Assembly: GCA_002423105.1 (NCBI GenBank)
Contig: DIUT01000027.1
Span: 1,271 to 20,395, forward strand
Origin: Geobacter sp. UBA6151
Lineage (GTDB): Bacteria; Desulfobacterota; Desulfuromonadia; Geobacterales; Pseudopelobacteraceae
DNA: 19,125 nt
Direction: 5' to 3'
Positions within the stretch are counted from its first letter, which is position 1. Every line of letters begins with the position of its first letter. Below are positions 1 to 8,851 of the stretch, one piece after another. The notes under the pieces were generated by a model, which had not been told where the DNA came from, did not search any database, and saw only the letters and a list, made by a program, of their open reading frames with translations. The translations under genes and the position numbers were made by a program.

Positions 1-999
1 GTGCCACCGATCCCCGGATTGGCCGAAGCAGGCTACCTGACCAACGAGACGGTTTTTTCTCTCACCGAACTTCCACCCCGCATGGCGGTAATCGGAGCCG
101 GTCCCATCGGTTGCGAACTGGCACAATCATTTGCCCGTTTCGGCAGCCGCGTTTCTCTGGTCGAACTAGGCCCCCACATTCTGGGCCGCGAAGATGGCGA
201 TGCCGCAGAGATTCTCCATGGCGTGTTTGTCCGTGAGGGGATTGATCCGCACCTTGGGGTGAAGATCGCCGGAGTCGAAACAAGCGGCAGTGACAAGATT
301 CTGCATCTTGAACGTGACGGCAAGCGGATAGATGTGACGGTGGACGCACTATTGGTGGGAGCCGGGCGCGCACCTAATCTTGATGGTCTTGGTTTGGAGA
401 AAGCAGGAATCGCATTTGACAAAAAAGGGGTTACGGTCAATGACAACCTGCAAACCTCAAATCTGAATGTTTATGCCGCAGGCGACATCTGCTTTCCCTT
501 TAAATTTACCCACACTGCCGATGCTCTGGCTCGCATCCTGATAGCCAATGCTCTCTTCATGGGCAGGCAGAAGGCCTCTGCCCTCACCATTCCCTGGTGC
601 ACCTATACCGATCCGGAAATTGCTCATGTGGGGATGTACGAAGCTGATGCAAAAGAACAAGGAATTGAAGTGACCACGCTCACCGTCCCTCTGTCGGACA
701 TCGATCGGGCTGTTCTTGATGGTGAGTCTGAGGGATTTGCCCGGGTTCATCTGCGCAAGGGAACCGACAGGATTCTTGGCGCAACCATAGTGGCCCGCCA
801 TGCCGGGGAAATGATAAATGAGTTTTCACTGGCGATTACCAATGGGATCGGTATCTCAGCCATAGCCAAAACCATCCATCCGTATCCGACCCAGGCCGAG
901 GTTATCAAGCGATTGGCTGACGCCTACAACCGCACGCGACTGACACCATTCGTGAAAAAGCTGCTGTCCAGCTGGCTGAAATGGCGCAGGGGTAACTGA
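1..999 (+). CDS. MerA-like pyridine nucleotide-disulfide oxidoreductase, 5' end cut by window
   Basis: This is the C-terminal two thirds of a flavoprotein disulfide reductase of the mercuric reductase/dihydrolipoamide dehydrogenase family. The first visible residues already sit in the linker before the NAD(P)H domain, so the FAD domain and any redox CxxxxC pair lie upstream of base 1 and the GTG at base 1 is probably not the start. The NAD(P)H-binding GxGxxGxE motif is at residues 32-39, the second FAD contact (YAAGD) near residue 160, and the dimerisation domain fills the rest. Two oddities: the protein ends WRRGN without MerA's C-terminal vicinal cysteines, and the interface motif reads HPYPT (around residue 293), with Tyr where dihydrolipoamide dehydrogenases have the catalytic His. 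It is therefore MerA-like but probably not a true Hg(II) reductase. Its stop overlaps the next ATG by one base. Relatives recur beside TVP38 and arsS genes, so a redox role in arsenic metabolism is plausible but inferred. Confidence 0.85.
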   Translation: MPPIPGLAEAGYLTNETVFSLTELPPRMAVIGAGPIGCELAQSFARFGSRVSLVELGPHILGREDGDAAEILHGVFVREGIDPHLGVKIAGVETSGSDKILHLERDGKRIDVTVDALLVGAGRAPNLDGLGLEKAGIAFDKKGVTVNDNLQTSNLNVYAAGDICFPFKFTHTADALARILIANALFMGRQKASALTIPWCTYTDPEIAHVGMYEADAKEQGIEVTTLTVPLSDIDRAVLDGESEGFARVHLRKGTDRILGATIVARHAGEMINEFSLAITNGIGISAIAKTIHPYPTQAEVIKRLADAYNRTRLTPFVKKLLSSWLKWRRGN

Positions 1000-1676
1000 T
1001 GGGCAGAAATAAAATCATCGTGATACTGCTGGGCCTTGCTGCCATAGTCGCCTTCTTCTGGCTGGATCTGGGCCGTTTTCTCACCCTGGAAAGCCTCAAA
1101 CGCAACCGTGAAGTACTGCAAGGGCTCTATGCCGACCACCAAATGACCATGGTGGCTGCCTTCATGGCAGTCTACATCATCCAGACCGGCCTTGCCCTGC
1201 CGGGAGCCACTATCATGTCCCTGGCTGCCGGAGCCATTTTCGGGCCGCTGATGGGGACAGTCTACGCCGTCATATCGGCTTCCATCGGCGCTACCCTGGC
1301 CTTTCTCCTTACCCGCTACCTGCTGCGCGATCTGGTGCTCAACCGCTTTGGCAGCAAACTGGAGGGAATCAACAAAGAACTGGAAGAGCGCGGCCTCAAT
1401 TATCTGTTGTTCCTGCGGCTTGTGCCGCTTTTCCCGTTCTTCCTGATCAACCTGGCTGCCGGGCTTACCCGTCTGCCGCTACGCACCTTTATCATCGGCA
1501 CTGCAATCGGCATCATTCCGGGCGGCTTTGTGTATGTCAATGCCGGTTCCAGTCTGGCAAGCATCAGTTCGCCAGGTGATATCGCCTCACCGCGCGTGCT
1601 GGGTTCGTTTGCGCTGCTGGGGCTGTTTGCTCTGGTTCCGGCACTGTACAACAAATATAAAGGGAGAAACATCTGA
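999..1676 (+). CDS. TVP38/TMEM64 family (VTT domain) inner-membrane protein
   Basis: A 225-residue polytopic membrane protein of the TVP38/TMEM64 (VTT, DedA-related) family. Hydrophobic segments lie at about residues 5-22, 48-110 (a long glycine-rich stretch holding the VTT core, with a conserved-looking G-IFGPLMG motif), 133-155, 160-182 and 196-216. The charged loop near residues 113-130 is probably cytoplasmic. Bacterial members are poorly characterised; some affect lipid transport or metal and selenite handling, so no substrate is assigned. The ATG overlaps the preceding TGA by one base (TGATG) and an AGGGG ribosome binding site lies just upstream, which indicates translational coupling with the MerA-like reductase. 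This pair recurs near arsenosugar genes, consistent with the next two genes. Confidence 0.85.
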   Translation: MGRNKIIVILLGLAAIVAFFWLDLGRFLTLESLKRNREVLQGLYADHQMTMVAAFMAVYIIQTGLALPGATIMSLAAGAIFGPLMGTVYAVISASIGATLAFLLTRYLLRDLVLNRFGSKLEGINKELEERGLNYLLFLRLVPLFPFFLINLAAGLTRLPLRTFIIGTAIGIIPGGFVYVNAGSSLASISSPGDIASPRVLGSFALLGLFALVPALYNKYKGRNI

Positions 1677-1677
1677 C

Positions 1678-2010
1678 ATGGAAACCTATTACAACCCGGC
1701 CGATTTGAACAGATTCCCTGAAATAGGTAAAGATGCGCCGCAGTTGGCGGCTAAATTTTTTGATTATTACGGTGCGGTTTTTGCCGAAGGTGCCTTGAGC
1801 GAGCGGGAAAAAGCGCTGATTGCCCTTGCCGTGGCCCATGCGGTGCAGTGCCCCTACTGCATTGACGCCTATACCAGAAGCTGCCTGGAGAAGGGCTCCA
1901 ATCTGGAGGAGATGACCGAAGCGGTCCATGTGACCAACGCCATTCGCGGCGGAGCTTCGCTGGTGCATGGTATGCAGATGCGCAACATCGCCGAAAAAAT
2001 TTCAATGTAA
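1678..2010 (+). CDS. Arsenosugar biosynthesis-associated peroxidase-like (AhpD/carboxymuconolactone decarboxylase fold) protein
   Basis: A 110-residue protein of the carboxymuconolactone decarboxylase/AhpD superfamily. The redox pair C58-P-Y-C61 sits in the usual AhpD position, but the His of the AhpD CxxCxxxH motif is Tyr65. A longer in-frame reading is open upstream, but it would overlap the preceding membrane-protein gene by about 150 bases and gives no family-like sequence. I chose the ATG at 1678, one base after the preceding stop, with AGGGAG upstream. In many bacteria a protein of this type is paired with ArsS, and some homologues carry selenocysteine at a redox position; here both residues are cysteine (TGC). 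A thiol-redox partner role for ArsS is inferred. The stop is 16 bases before the arsS start. Confidence 0.85.
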   Translation: METYYNPADLNRFPEIGKDAPQLAAKFFDYYGAVFAEGALSEREKALIALAVAHAVQCPYCIDAYTRSCLEKGSNLEEMTEAVHVTNAIRGGASLVHGMQMRNIAEKISM

Positions 2011-2026
2011 CGAACGGGAATGGTAC

Positions 2027-2977
2027 ATGACCTTTGAACAAACCCTTGAACAGCACAAGCTTGCCCTTGTACGCTCCGCAACCACCACCCTGCAGGTTAA
2101 TGTGGGGCGTCTCTGCAATCTGGCCTGCCGCCACTGTCATCTGGAGGCAGGACCGCACCGGGACGAGTTGATGGATGCGGAAACTGTGGAGGAGGTCATC
2201 GCCTGCGCCGAACGGCTTGATTTCGCGACCATCGACATCACCGGCGGCGCACCGGAACTGTTGCCCCATCTTCCCCGGCTGATCAGCGGTTTGCGTCCGC
2301 ACACGCCGCGCCTGCTGATCCGCACCAATCTGACCGCCCTTGCCGGAAACAAGTCAGAACAGCTCATCAATCTCTACCGGGATAACAAGCTGACCATTGT
2401 CGCCTCACTCCCCTCCATCAACAGTGCGCAAACCGAAGCCCAGCGCGGCAATGGCGTATGGGAAAGCGCAATCGCCACCCTGAAGCTGCTGAATGAAGCC
2501 GGATTCGGCGTTGAAGGCAGCGGTTTGAAGCTGGATATTGCCGCAAACCCTTCCGGTGCTTTTCTACCGGCTTCCCAGGCGGAAACGGAGCAGCGCTTCC
2601 GCCGGGAACTGGAACGCCGTTACGGCATCAGCTTCTCCAGTCTGTTCAGTTTTGTGAATGTTCCGTTGGGGCGCTTTCACCGCTGGCTCGAATCATCGGG
2701 CAATCTGCCTGACTACCTGAAAAACCTGAAAACGCGCTTCAATCCCTGCTCCGTGCAGGGACTCATGTGCCGCTCAACGTTATCCGTGGACTGGCAGGGA
2801 TATCTCTACGACTGCGATTTCAACCAAGCAGTGGGACTGCATCATTCCGGCACGGCACACCATATTTCCCAGCTTCAGCAGCTTCCGCAACCAGGCGTAC
2901 GGATTCCGACCCAGGATCACTGCTTTGCCTGCACCGCCGGAGCCGGATTCACCTGCACCGGTTCCATTGATGCCTGA
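2027..2977 (+). CDS. arsS: ArsS, radical SAM enzyme of arsenosugar biosynthesis
   Basis: A 316-residue radical SAM protein. The [4Fe-4S] motif is C30-x3-C34-x2-C37 and the glycine-rich SAM segment (TGGAPEL) follows near residue 75. The C-terminal Cys-rich region contains two cysteines around NPCSVQGLMC, a YDCDFNQ motif, and C299/C302/C310 in HCFACTAGAGFTC, which is characteristic of the ArsS (DUF3641-containing) family. ArsS proteins join a SAM-derived 5'-deoxyadenosyl group to dimethylarsenic, making the dimethylarsinoyl-deoxyadenosine precursor of arsenosugars. Some family members place selenocysteine in the C-terminal motif; here it is Cys. I chose ATG 2027 because it follows a GGGAA-type site. 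An upstream in-frame ATG at 1967 would overlap the previous gene and adds sequence unlike the family. No terminator is visible after the gene, so read-through into the signalling block is possible. An arsM methyltransferase is not in the window. Confidence 0.93.
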   Translation: MTFEQTLEQHKLALVRSATTTLQVNVGRLCNLACRHCHLEAGPHRDELMDAETVEEVIACAERLDFATIDITGGAPELLPHLPRLISGLRPHTPRLLIRTNLTALAGNKSEQLINLYRDNKLTIVASLPSINSAQTEAQRGNGVWESAIATLKLLNEAGFGVEGSGLKLDIAANPSGAFLPASQAETEQRFRRELERRYGISFSSLFSFVNVPLGRFHRWLESSGNLPDYLKNLKTRFNPCSVQGLMCRSTLSVDWQGYLYDCDFNQAVGLHHSGTAHHISQLQQLPQPGVRIPTQDHCFACTAGAGFTCTGSIDA

Positions 2978-3006
2978 ACCGCCATCTAAACTCCCATCCG
3001 TTAATC

Positions 3007-3034
3007 TTGACTTCAGCGATTGGTAATGTACTAT
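3007..3034 (+). promoter_or_regulatory. Candidate sigma70 promoter of the signalling block
   Basis: TTGACT (3007-3012) is followed after 16 bases by TACTAT (3029-3034). The -35 matches consensus at five of six positions and the -10 at four of six. It lies in the gap between arsS and the haem-sensor diguanylate cyclase, and the predicted start of transcription (about 3041) would give a short leader before ATG 3070. The -10 lies inside the inverted repeat described next. The promoter is read by eye only. Confidence 0.45.
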
Positions 3035-3049
3035 CTCAAAAACATTACC
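3022..3049. repeat. Perfect 8+8 inverted repeat overlapping the promoter, operator candidate
   Basis: GGTAATGT (3022-3029) and ACATTACC (3042-3049) are exact reverse complements separated by 12 bases. The arms flank the candidate -10 and transcription start, so a dimeric regulator binding here would block or modulate transcription of the signalling block. As RNA it could also fold into a hairpin, but the AT-rich arms and 12-base loop make a weak one with no T-tract, so an operator is the better reading. Confidence 0.45.
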
Positions 3050-3069
3050 GAAACGGCGGATTGTATTCG

Positions 3070-5907
3070 ATGAGCCAACCAATCCTTCCTGGAAATCAAT
3101 ACGTTTTTGCCCGCCTTACTCTTCCGGTGGCCTTACTTTGGACCATTATCCTCGGAACGTCCCTGATATGGAACCTCAATAAAGCCAAAAACCAGGCCAT
3201 GGATCTGGCCTACACCGAGGCCCGTTCCAACCTGAACAAGGATATCTCATTCCGGCGCTGGGGCACCCATCACGGCGGTGTCTATGTGCCGGTCACCGAA
3301 ACCCAGAAATCAATCCCCTGGCTGGCCCATGTTCCCGAGCGCGATGTTGTCACCACCGACGGACGCCGGCTTACGCTGCTGAATCCGGCTTCCATGCTGC
3401 GCCAGATGATGGATCTGTATTCCAGGGAGTATGGCATCCGGGGAAGAATCACCGGACTTAAGCAGTTAAACCCCGGCAATGCGCCCGATGTGTGGGAAAA
3501 GCAACAACTGGAGCTGTTCACACGCGGGCAGGCCAAAGAGGTCTGGGAGGTGGCCAATCTTGAGGGCAAGCCCCACCTGCGCTACCTGCGGGCCATGTAC
3601 ATGGAAGAAGGTTGCGACAAGTGCCACGGCATCCTGGGCTACAAAACCGGCGACATGCGTGGCGCCACCGGTCTGAATCTGCCCTTGGAACCCTACTACC
3701 GCCAGATCCATACTGCCCGTATCGATCTGGGCATCAGTCATGGTATCATCTGGTTTTTCGGACTGATCGGCATCGGTTGGGCCGGTTACCAGGCCGAGCA
3801 TAAAAACAGAGCCCGGCTCCTGGCGCAACAGGCCTTGCAGGAAAGCGAAAACACCCTTAAACGGGCCCAATCCGTGGCAAGCATCGGCAGTTGGCACCTG
3901 GATATCTCCCAAAACAGCCTGACCTGGTCCGATGAAACCTACCACATATTTGGCGTTACTCCCGGTATTCCCCTCTCCTATGAGCTGTTCCTTTCCTGCA
4001 CGCATCCGGAGGATCGAGAGAGCGTAGATAAAGCCTGGCAGGCAGCGCTGAAGGGAGAAGAATACGATATCATTCACCGCATCGTGGTGGGCGGAGATAC
4101 CAAATGGGTGCGGGAACAGGCAGAGTTGACCTTTGCACCGGACGGCAGTCTCTGTAGCGGTGTCGGTACGGTGCAGGACATCACTTCTCAGAAGTTGAAT
4201 GAAGATACGCTGCGGCTCTACGCCAACGTATTCCGTCACAGCGGCGAAGCCATACTGATCACCGACCGGGATCAGCAGATCATTGCCATCAACCCGGCCT
4301 TCACCCGTCTCACCGGCTACACCCTTGACGACCTGCTCAATCAGACTCCCCGCATTCTGGCCTCCGGTCACACCCCCCATGAAACCTACCGCACCATGCG
4401 GACCGCACTGGAAACCACCGGCTTCTGGCAGGGGGAGTTGTGGGACCGCCACAAGGATGGTGCCATCAATCCAACCTGGGCCGCCATATCCGTGGTTCGC
4501 GATCATGAAGGCGAGATAATCAACTACATTGCCGGTTTTACCGACATTAGCGAGCGTAAGGCGGCGGAAGAGCAGATTTATCAACTGGCCCACCATGATA
4601 TTCTGACCGGCCTCTTCAACCGCTACAACCTTGAAAGCAGAATTGCGCAGGCCTTGCTCTCCGCCCGCCGGGACAGTGAGCCGCTCGCGGTCATGTTCAT
4701 AGATCTTGACCGTTTCAAAGTGATCAACGATACCCTGGGCCATAATGTGGGGGATCTGTTGTTGATTGAGGTGGCCCGTCGTATCCAGCAATGTGTCCGG
4801 GAAAGCGATATCGTTGCCCGACCGGGAGGCGACGAATTTGTGGTGGTGTTGACCGGCATCAGTGCCGTCATGGATGCCGCTTCGGTAGCCCACAAAATAC
4901 GGACAGCTCTGGGAGAGCCGTATCAGATTGATGGCCGCTCCCTGCATACGACTCCCAGCATCGGTATCAGTGTCTTTCCTTCCGATGGCTACGATACCGA
5001 AACCTTGATGAAACACGCCGATACGGCCATGTACCATGCCAAAGAACAGGGGCGAAACAACGTACAGTTTTTTGCGGCCGCCATGAACACTGCAGCGGCA
5101 GAGCGGATGGAGCTGGAACGGGAACTGCGGCAGGCAATGCGGGATCATCATTTTACGCTGCATTATCAGCCAAAAGTGCGGAGCCAGGACGGCAGCATGT
5201 ACGGTTTCGAAGCCTTGATCCGCTGGCAACATCCTGATCTGGGAAACATTCCTCCCATGAAGTTTATTCCCATTGCCGAAGAGATCGGATTGATCGAGCC
5301 GATTGGCGCCTGGGTGCTGGACGAGGCTTGTCGGCAACTTGCGGCCTGGCGCGGTATGGGGATCGACGGCCTGCAGATGGCGGTCAATCTCTCAGCCCAC
5401 CAGTTGCGTTCCCCTACCCTGCCTGAACAGGTCTTTCACTGCCTGAAACGCCACGGACTGCACGATGGAGACCTGGAACTGGAAGTGACGGAATCGGTGG
5501 CCATGAACGATCCGGAACGGGCCATAGGCCAGTTACAGGCGCTACGGCATCTGGGGGTTCATCTGGCCATTGACGACTTCGGCACCGGCTATTCATCCCT
5601 GGCTTACCTGAAAATGCTGCCGATCCAGATCATCAAGCTGGACCGCGCCTTTGTGCGGGATATCGAGACCGATGCCAACGATGCCGCCATCAGCGCCGCC
5701 ACCCTGGCCCTGGCCCACAGCCTGGGATTGAAAGTGGTGGCTGAGGGGGTTGAAACGGAGGCACAGCGTGACTTCCTGGTTGATCATGGATGCGATTATC
5801 TGCAGGGCTATCTGTTCGGCAAGCCGGAACCGGCGCAGTTTTGGTCTGAACGTTGGAAGAACATACTTCCAAATCAGGAGTTTCAATTGCTCGCAAAATC
5901 GCCATGA
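3070..5907 (+). CDS. Membrane haem-c sensor (DUF3365) with PAS-PAS-GGDEF-EAL output
   Basis: A 945-residue c-di-GMP enzyme. Order: short cytoplasmic N-terminus; membrane helix about 13-34; a periplasmic Tll0287-like/DUF3365 domain with a covalent haem-c site C182-D-K-C185-H186; second membrane helix about 222-243; PAS about 265-377; PAS about 380-500; GGDEF about 505-665; EAL about 680-930. The cyclase signature GGDEF is at 586-590 with an inhibitory RxxD site (RESD) five residues before it. The phosphodiesterase motifs are EAL at 714-716, DDFGTGYSSL, KLDRAF and VAEGVET. Both catalytic halves look intact, but the residue before GGDEF is Pro rather than the usual Leu/Tyr. DUF3365 domains are thought to sense redox state, NO or CO through haem. 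I chose ATG 3070 (GGCGGA upstream); the TTG at 3007 overlaps the -35 box and adds residues with no family resemblance. Confidence 0.92.
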   Translation: MSQPILPGNQYVFARLTLPVALLWTIILGTSLIWNLNKAKNQAMDLAYTEARSNLNKDISFRRWGTHHGGVYVPVTETQKSIPWLAHVPERDVVTTDGRRLTLLNPASMLRQMMDLYSREYGIRGRITGLKQLNPGNAPDVWEKQQLELFTRGQAKEVWEVANLEGKPHLRYLRAMYMEEGCDKCHGILGYKTGDMRGATGLNLPLEPYYRQIHTARIDLGISHGIIWFFGLIGIGWAGYQAEHKNRARLLAQQALQESENTLKRAQSVASIGSWHLDISQNSLTWSDETYHIFGVTPGIPLSYELFLSCTHPEDRESVDKAWQAALKGEEYDIIHRIVVGGDTKWVREQAELTFAPDGSLCSGVGTVQDITSQKLNEDTLRLYANVFRHSGEAILITDRDQQIIAINPAFTRLTGYTLDDLLNQTPRILASGHTPHETYRTMRTALETTGFWQGELWDRHKDGAINPTWAAISVVRDHEGEIINYIAGFTDISERKAAEEQIYQLAHHDILTGLFNRYNLESRIAQALLSARRDSEPLAVMFIDLDRFKVINDTLGHNVGDLLLIEVARRIQQCVRESDIVARPGGDEFVVVLTGISAVMDAASVAHKIRTALGEPYQIDGRSLHTTPSIGISVFPSDGYDTETLMKHADTAMYHAKEQGRNNVQFFAAAMNTAAAERMELERELRQAMRDHHFTLHYQPKVRSQDGSMYGFEALIRWQHPDLGNIPPMKFIPIAEEIGLIEPIGAWVLDEACRQLAAWRGMGIDGLQMAVNLSAHQLRSPTLPEQVFHCLKRHGLHDGDLELEVTESVAMNDPERAIGQLQALRHLGVHLAIDDFGTGYSSLAYLKMLPIQIIKLDRAFVRDIETDANDAAISAATLALAHSLGLKVVAEGVETEAQRDFLVDHGCDYLQGYLFGKPEPAQFWSERWKNILPNQEFQLLAKSP

Positions 5908-5987
5908 TCCACCGCATGATTTTCAATCGGTTTTTCCTGCATCGAAAGGAAGCAAGACACCTGAGTTCTGAAAAGCAGGAGCTTTAG

Positions 5988-7522
<1,535 letters not shown>

Positions 7523-7526
<4 letters not shown>

Positions 7527-8851
7527 TCAAACCCGACAATCAGGACAACCAGATGACCTTACACCACGACGAAAAGCCGCTGATTCTGCTGGTGGACGAT
7601 ATCCCGGCCAATTTGCACGTACTGGTAGCAGCGCTTAAGGACAATTACCGGATCAAGACCGCCACCAACGGGTTTGATGCCCTTGAGCTGGCAGCCCGTG
7701 AGGACCGGCCGGAACTGATCCTGCTGGATATGATGATGCCCGGCATGAATGGTATCGAGGTTCTGCAAAGGCTTCGTGAAAACCCTGAAACATTCGGAAT
7801 TCCGGTGATTTTTGTCACTGCCGATAATTCTGAGCAGAGCCAGCTTGATGGCCTGGAACTGGGAGCGGACGACTACCTGATCAAGCCGGTGGTAACCGCC
7901 GTGCTTCAGGTACGGGTGCGCAACCTGCTGCAACGCAAACGGATAGAGCGGGAACTACGCCTTGCCAGCCACGTTTTTAATTACAGTGGCGAAGCGATCA
8001 TGATCAGCGACCGTGAGAACCGGATCATTGACGTGAACGCGGCCTTCACCCGGCAGACCGGCTATCTGCCTGAAGATGTGCTGGGGCAAAATCCCAAAAT
8101 GCTGTCTTCCGGCCGCACCAATCCTGAGGAATACCGCGCCATGTGGCAAAGCCTCCGTGAGCAGGGATTCTGGCAGGGCGAACTCTGGGACCGCCGCAAG
8201 GACGGCGGTGTCTACCCCAAATTGCTGACTGTCTCGGTTGTGCGCAATGCCAAAGAGGATGTGGAGTTCTACATCGGCAGCTTTACCGATATTTCCCGGC
8301 AAAAGAGTGTGGAGGCCGAGATCCGGCATATCGCCAACCATGATCACCTGACCGGACTGCCCAACCGGCTGTACGTACAGGTGGCGCTGGAACAGGCAGT
8401 GGCTGCAGCCAGACGTGAGCAGACTGAAATTGCCGTCATGTTCCTTGATCTTGACCGGTTTAAGCTGGTTAATGATACCTACGGGCATGGTGTTGGCGAC
8501 GGCCTGCTGATAGAGGTGGGACGACGGCTGAAAGACAGTGTGCGGGAAAGTGATCTGGTGGCCCGGCTGGGGGGGGATGAATTCGTGGTGGTCATGAGTA
8601 ATCACCTGACATCTGCCGCAGTAACAACGGTTGCGCAAAAAATCCTGGAAAACCTGTCACTACCCTACCAGGTGGGTGAGCATACGCTGCACAGCACACC
8701 CAGTATCGGCATCAGCCGCTATCCGCAGGATGCAACAGAGGTGGAAGAGTTGATGAAGCACGCAGACCAGGCCATGTACCAGGTAAAACAGGCAGGACGG
8801 GGACAGTTCAGGTTGTATGAAGCGCCAGCCACAGCGGAGAACAACGAATGA
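7523..8851 (+). CDS. Response regulator with REC-PAS-GGDEF diguanylate cyclase output
   Basis: A 442-residue response regulator. The receiver (about 20-138) has acidic D25/D26, phospho-acceptor D69 (LLDMMMPG), T99 and K121, all the residues needed for phosphotransfer. A PAS domain (about 145-265) and a GGDEF domain (about 270-435) follow, with intact active site GGDEF at 350-354 and an RESD inhibitory site just before it; no EAL domain is present. It should make c-di-GMP when phosphorylated. The PAS-GGDEF part closely resembles the same region of the haem-sensor protein upstream (shared FWQGELWDR and MF-DLDRFK motifs), suggesting duplication. Start choice is open: ATG 7523 gives the ATGA overlap with the kinase but has no ribosome binding site, while ATG 7553 has AGGA seven bases upstream and would shorten the protein by ten residues. 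Confidence 0.92.

Noticed and set aside
3007..3069. TTG start at 3007 for the haem-sensor protein
   Set aside because: The TTG is also the likely -35 box and the extra 21 residues lack family resemblance; ATG 3070 leads straight into the membrane helix.
3466..5337. A 623-codon open frame on the minus strand
   Set aside because: It lies entirely antisense to the PAS-GGDEF-EAL gene, whose domains are unmistakable; the minus-strand product has no recognisable motif and the openness follows from GC-rich codon use.
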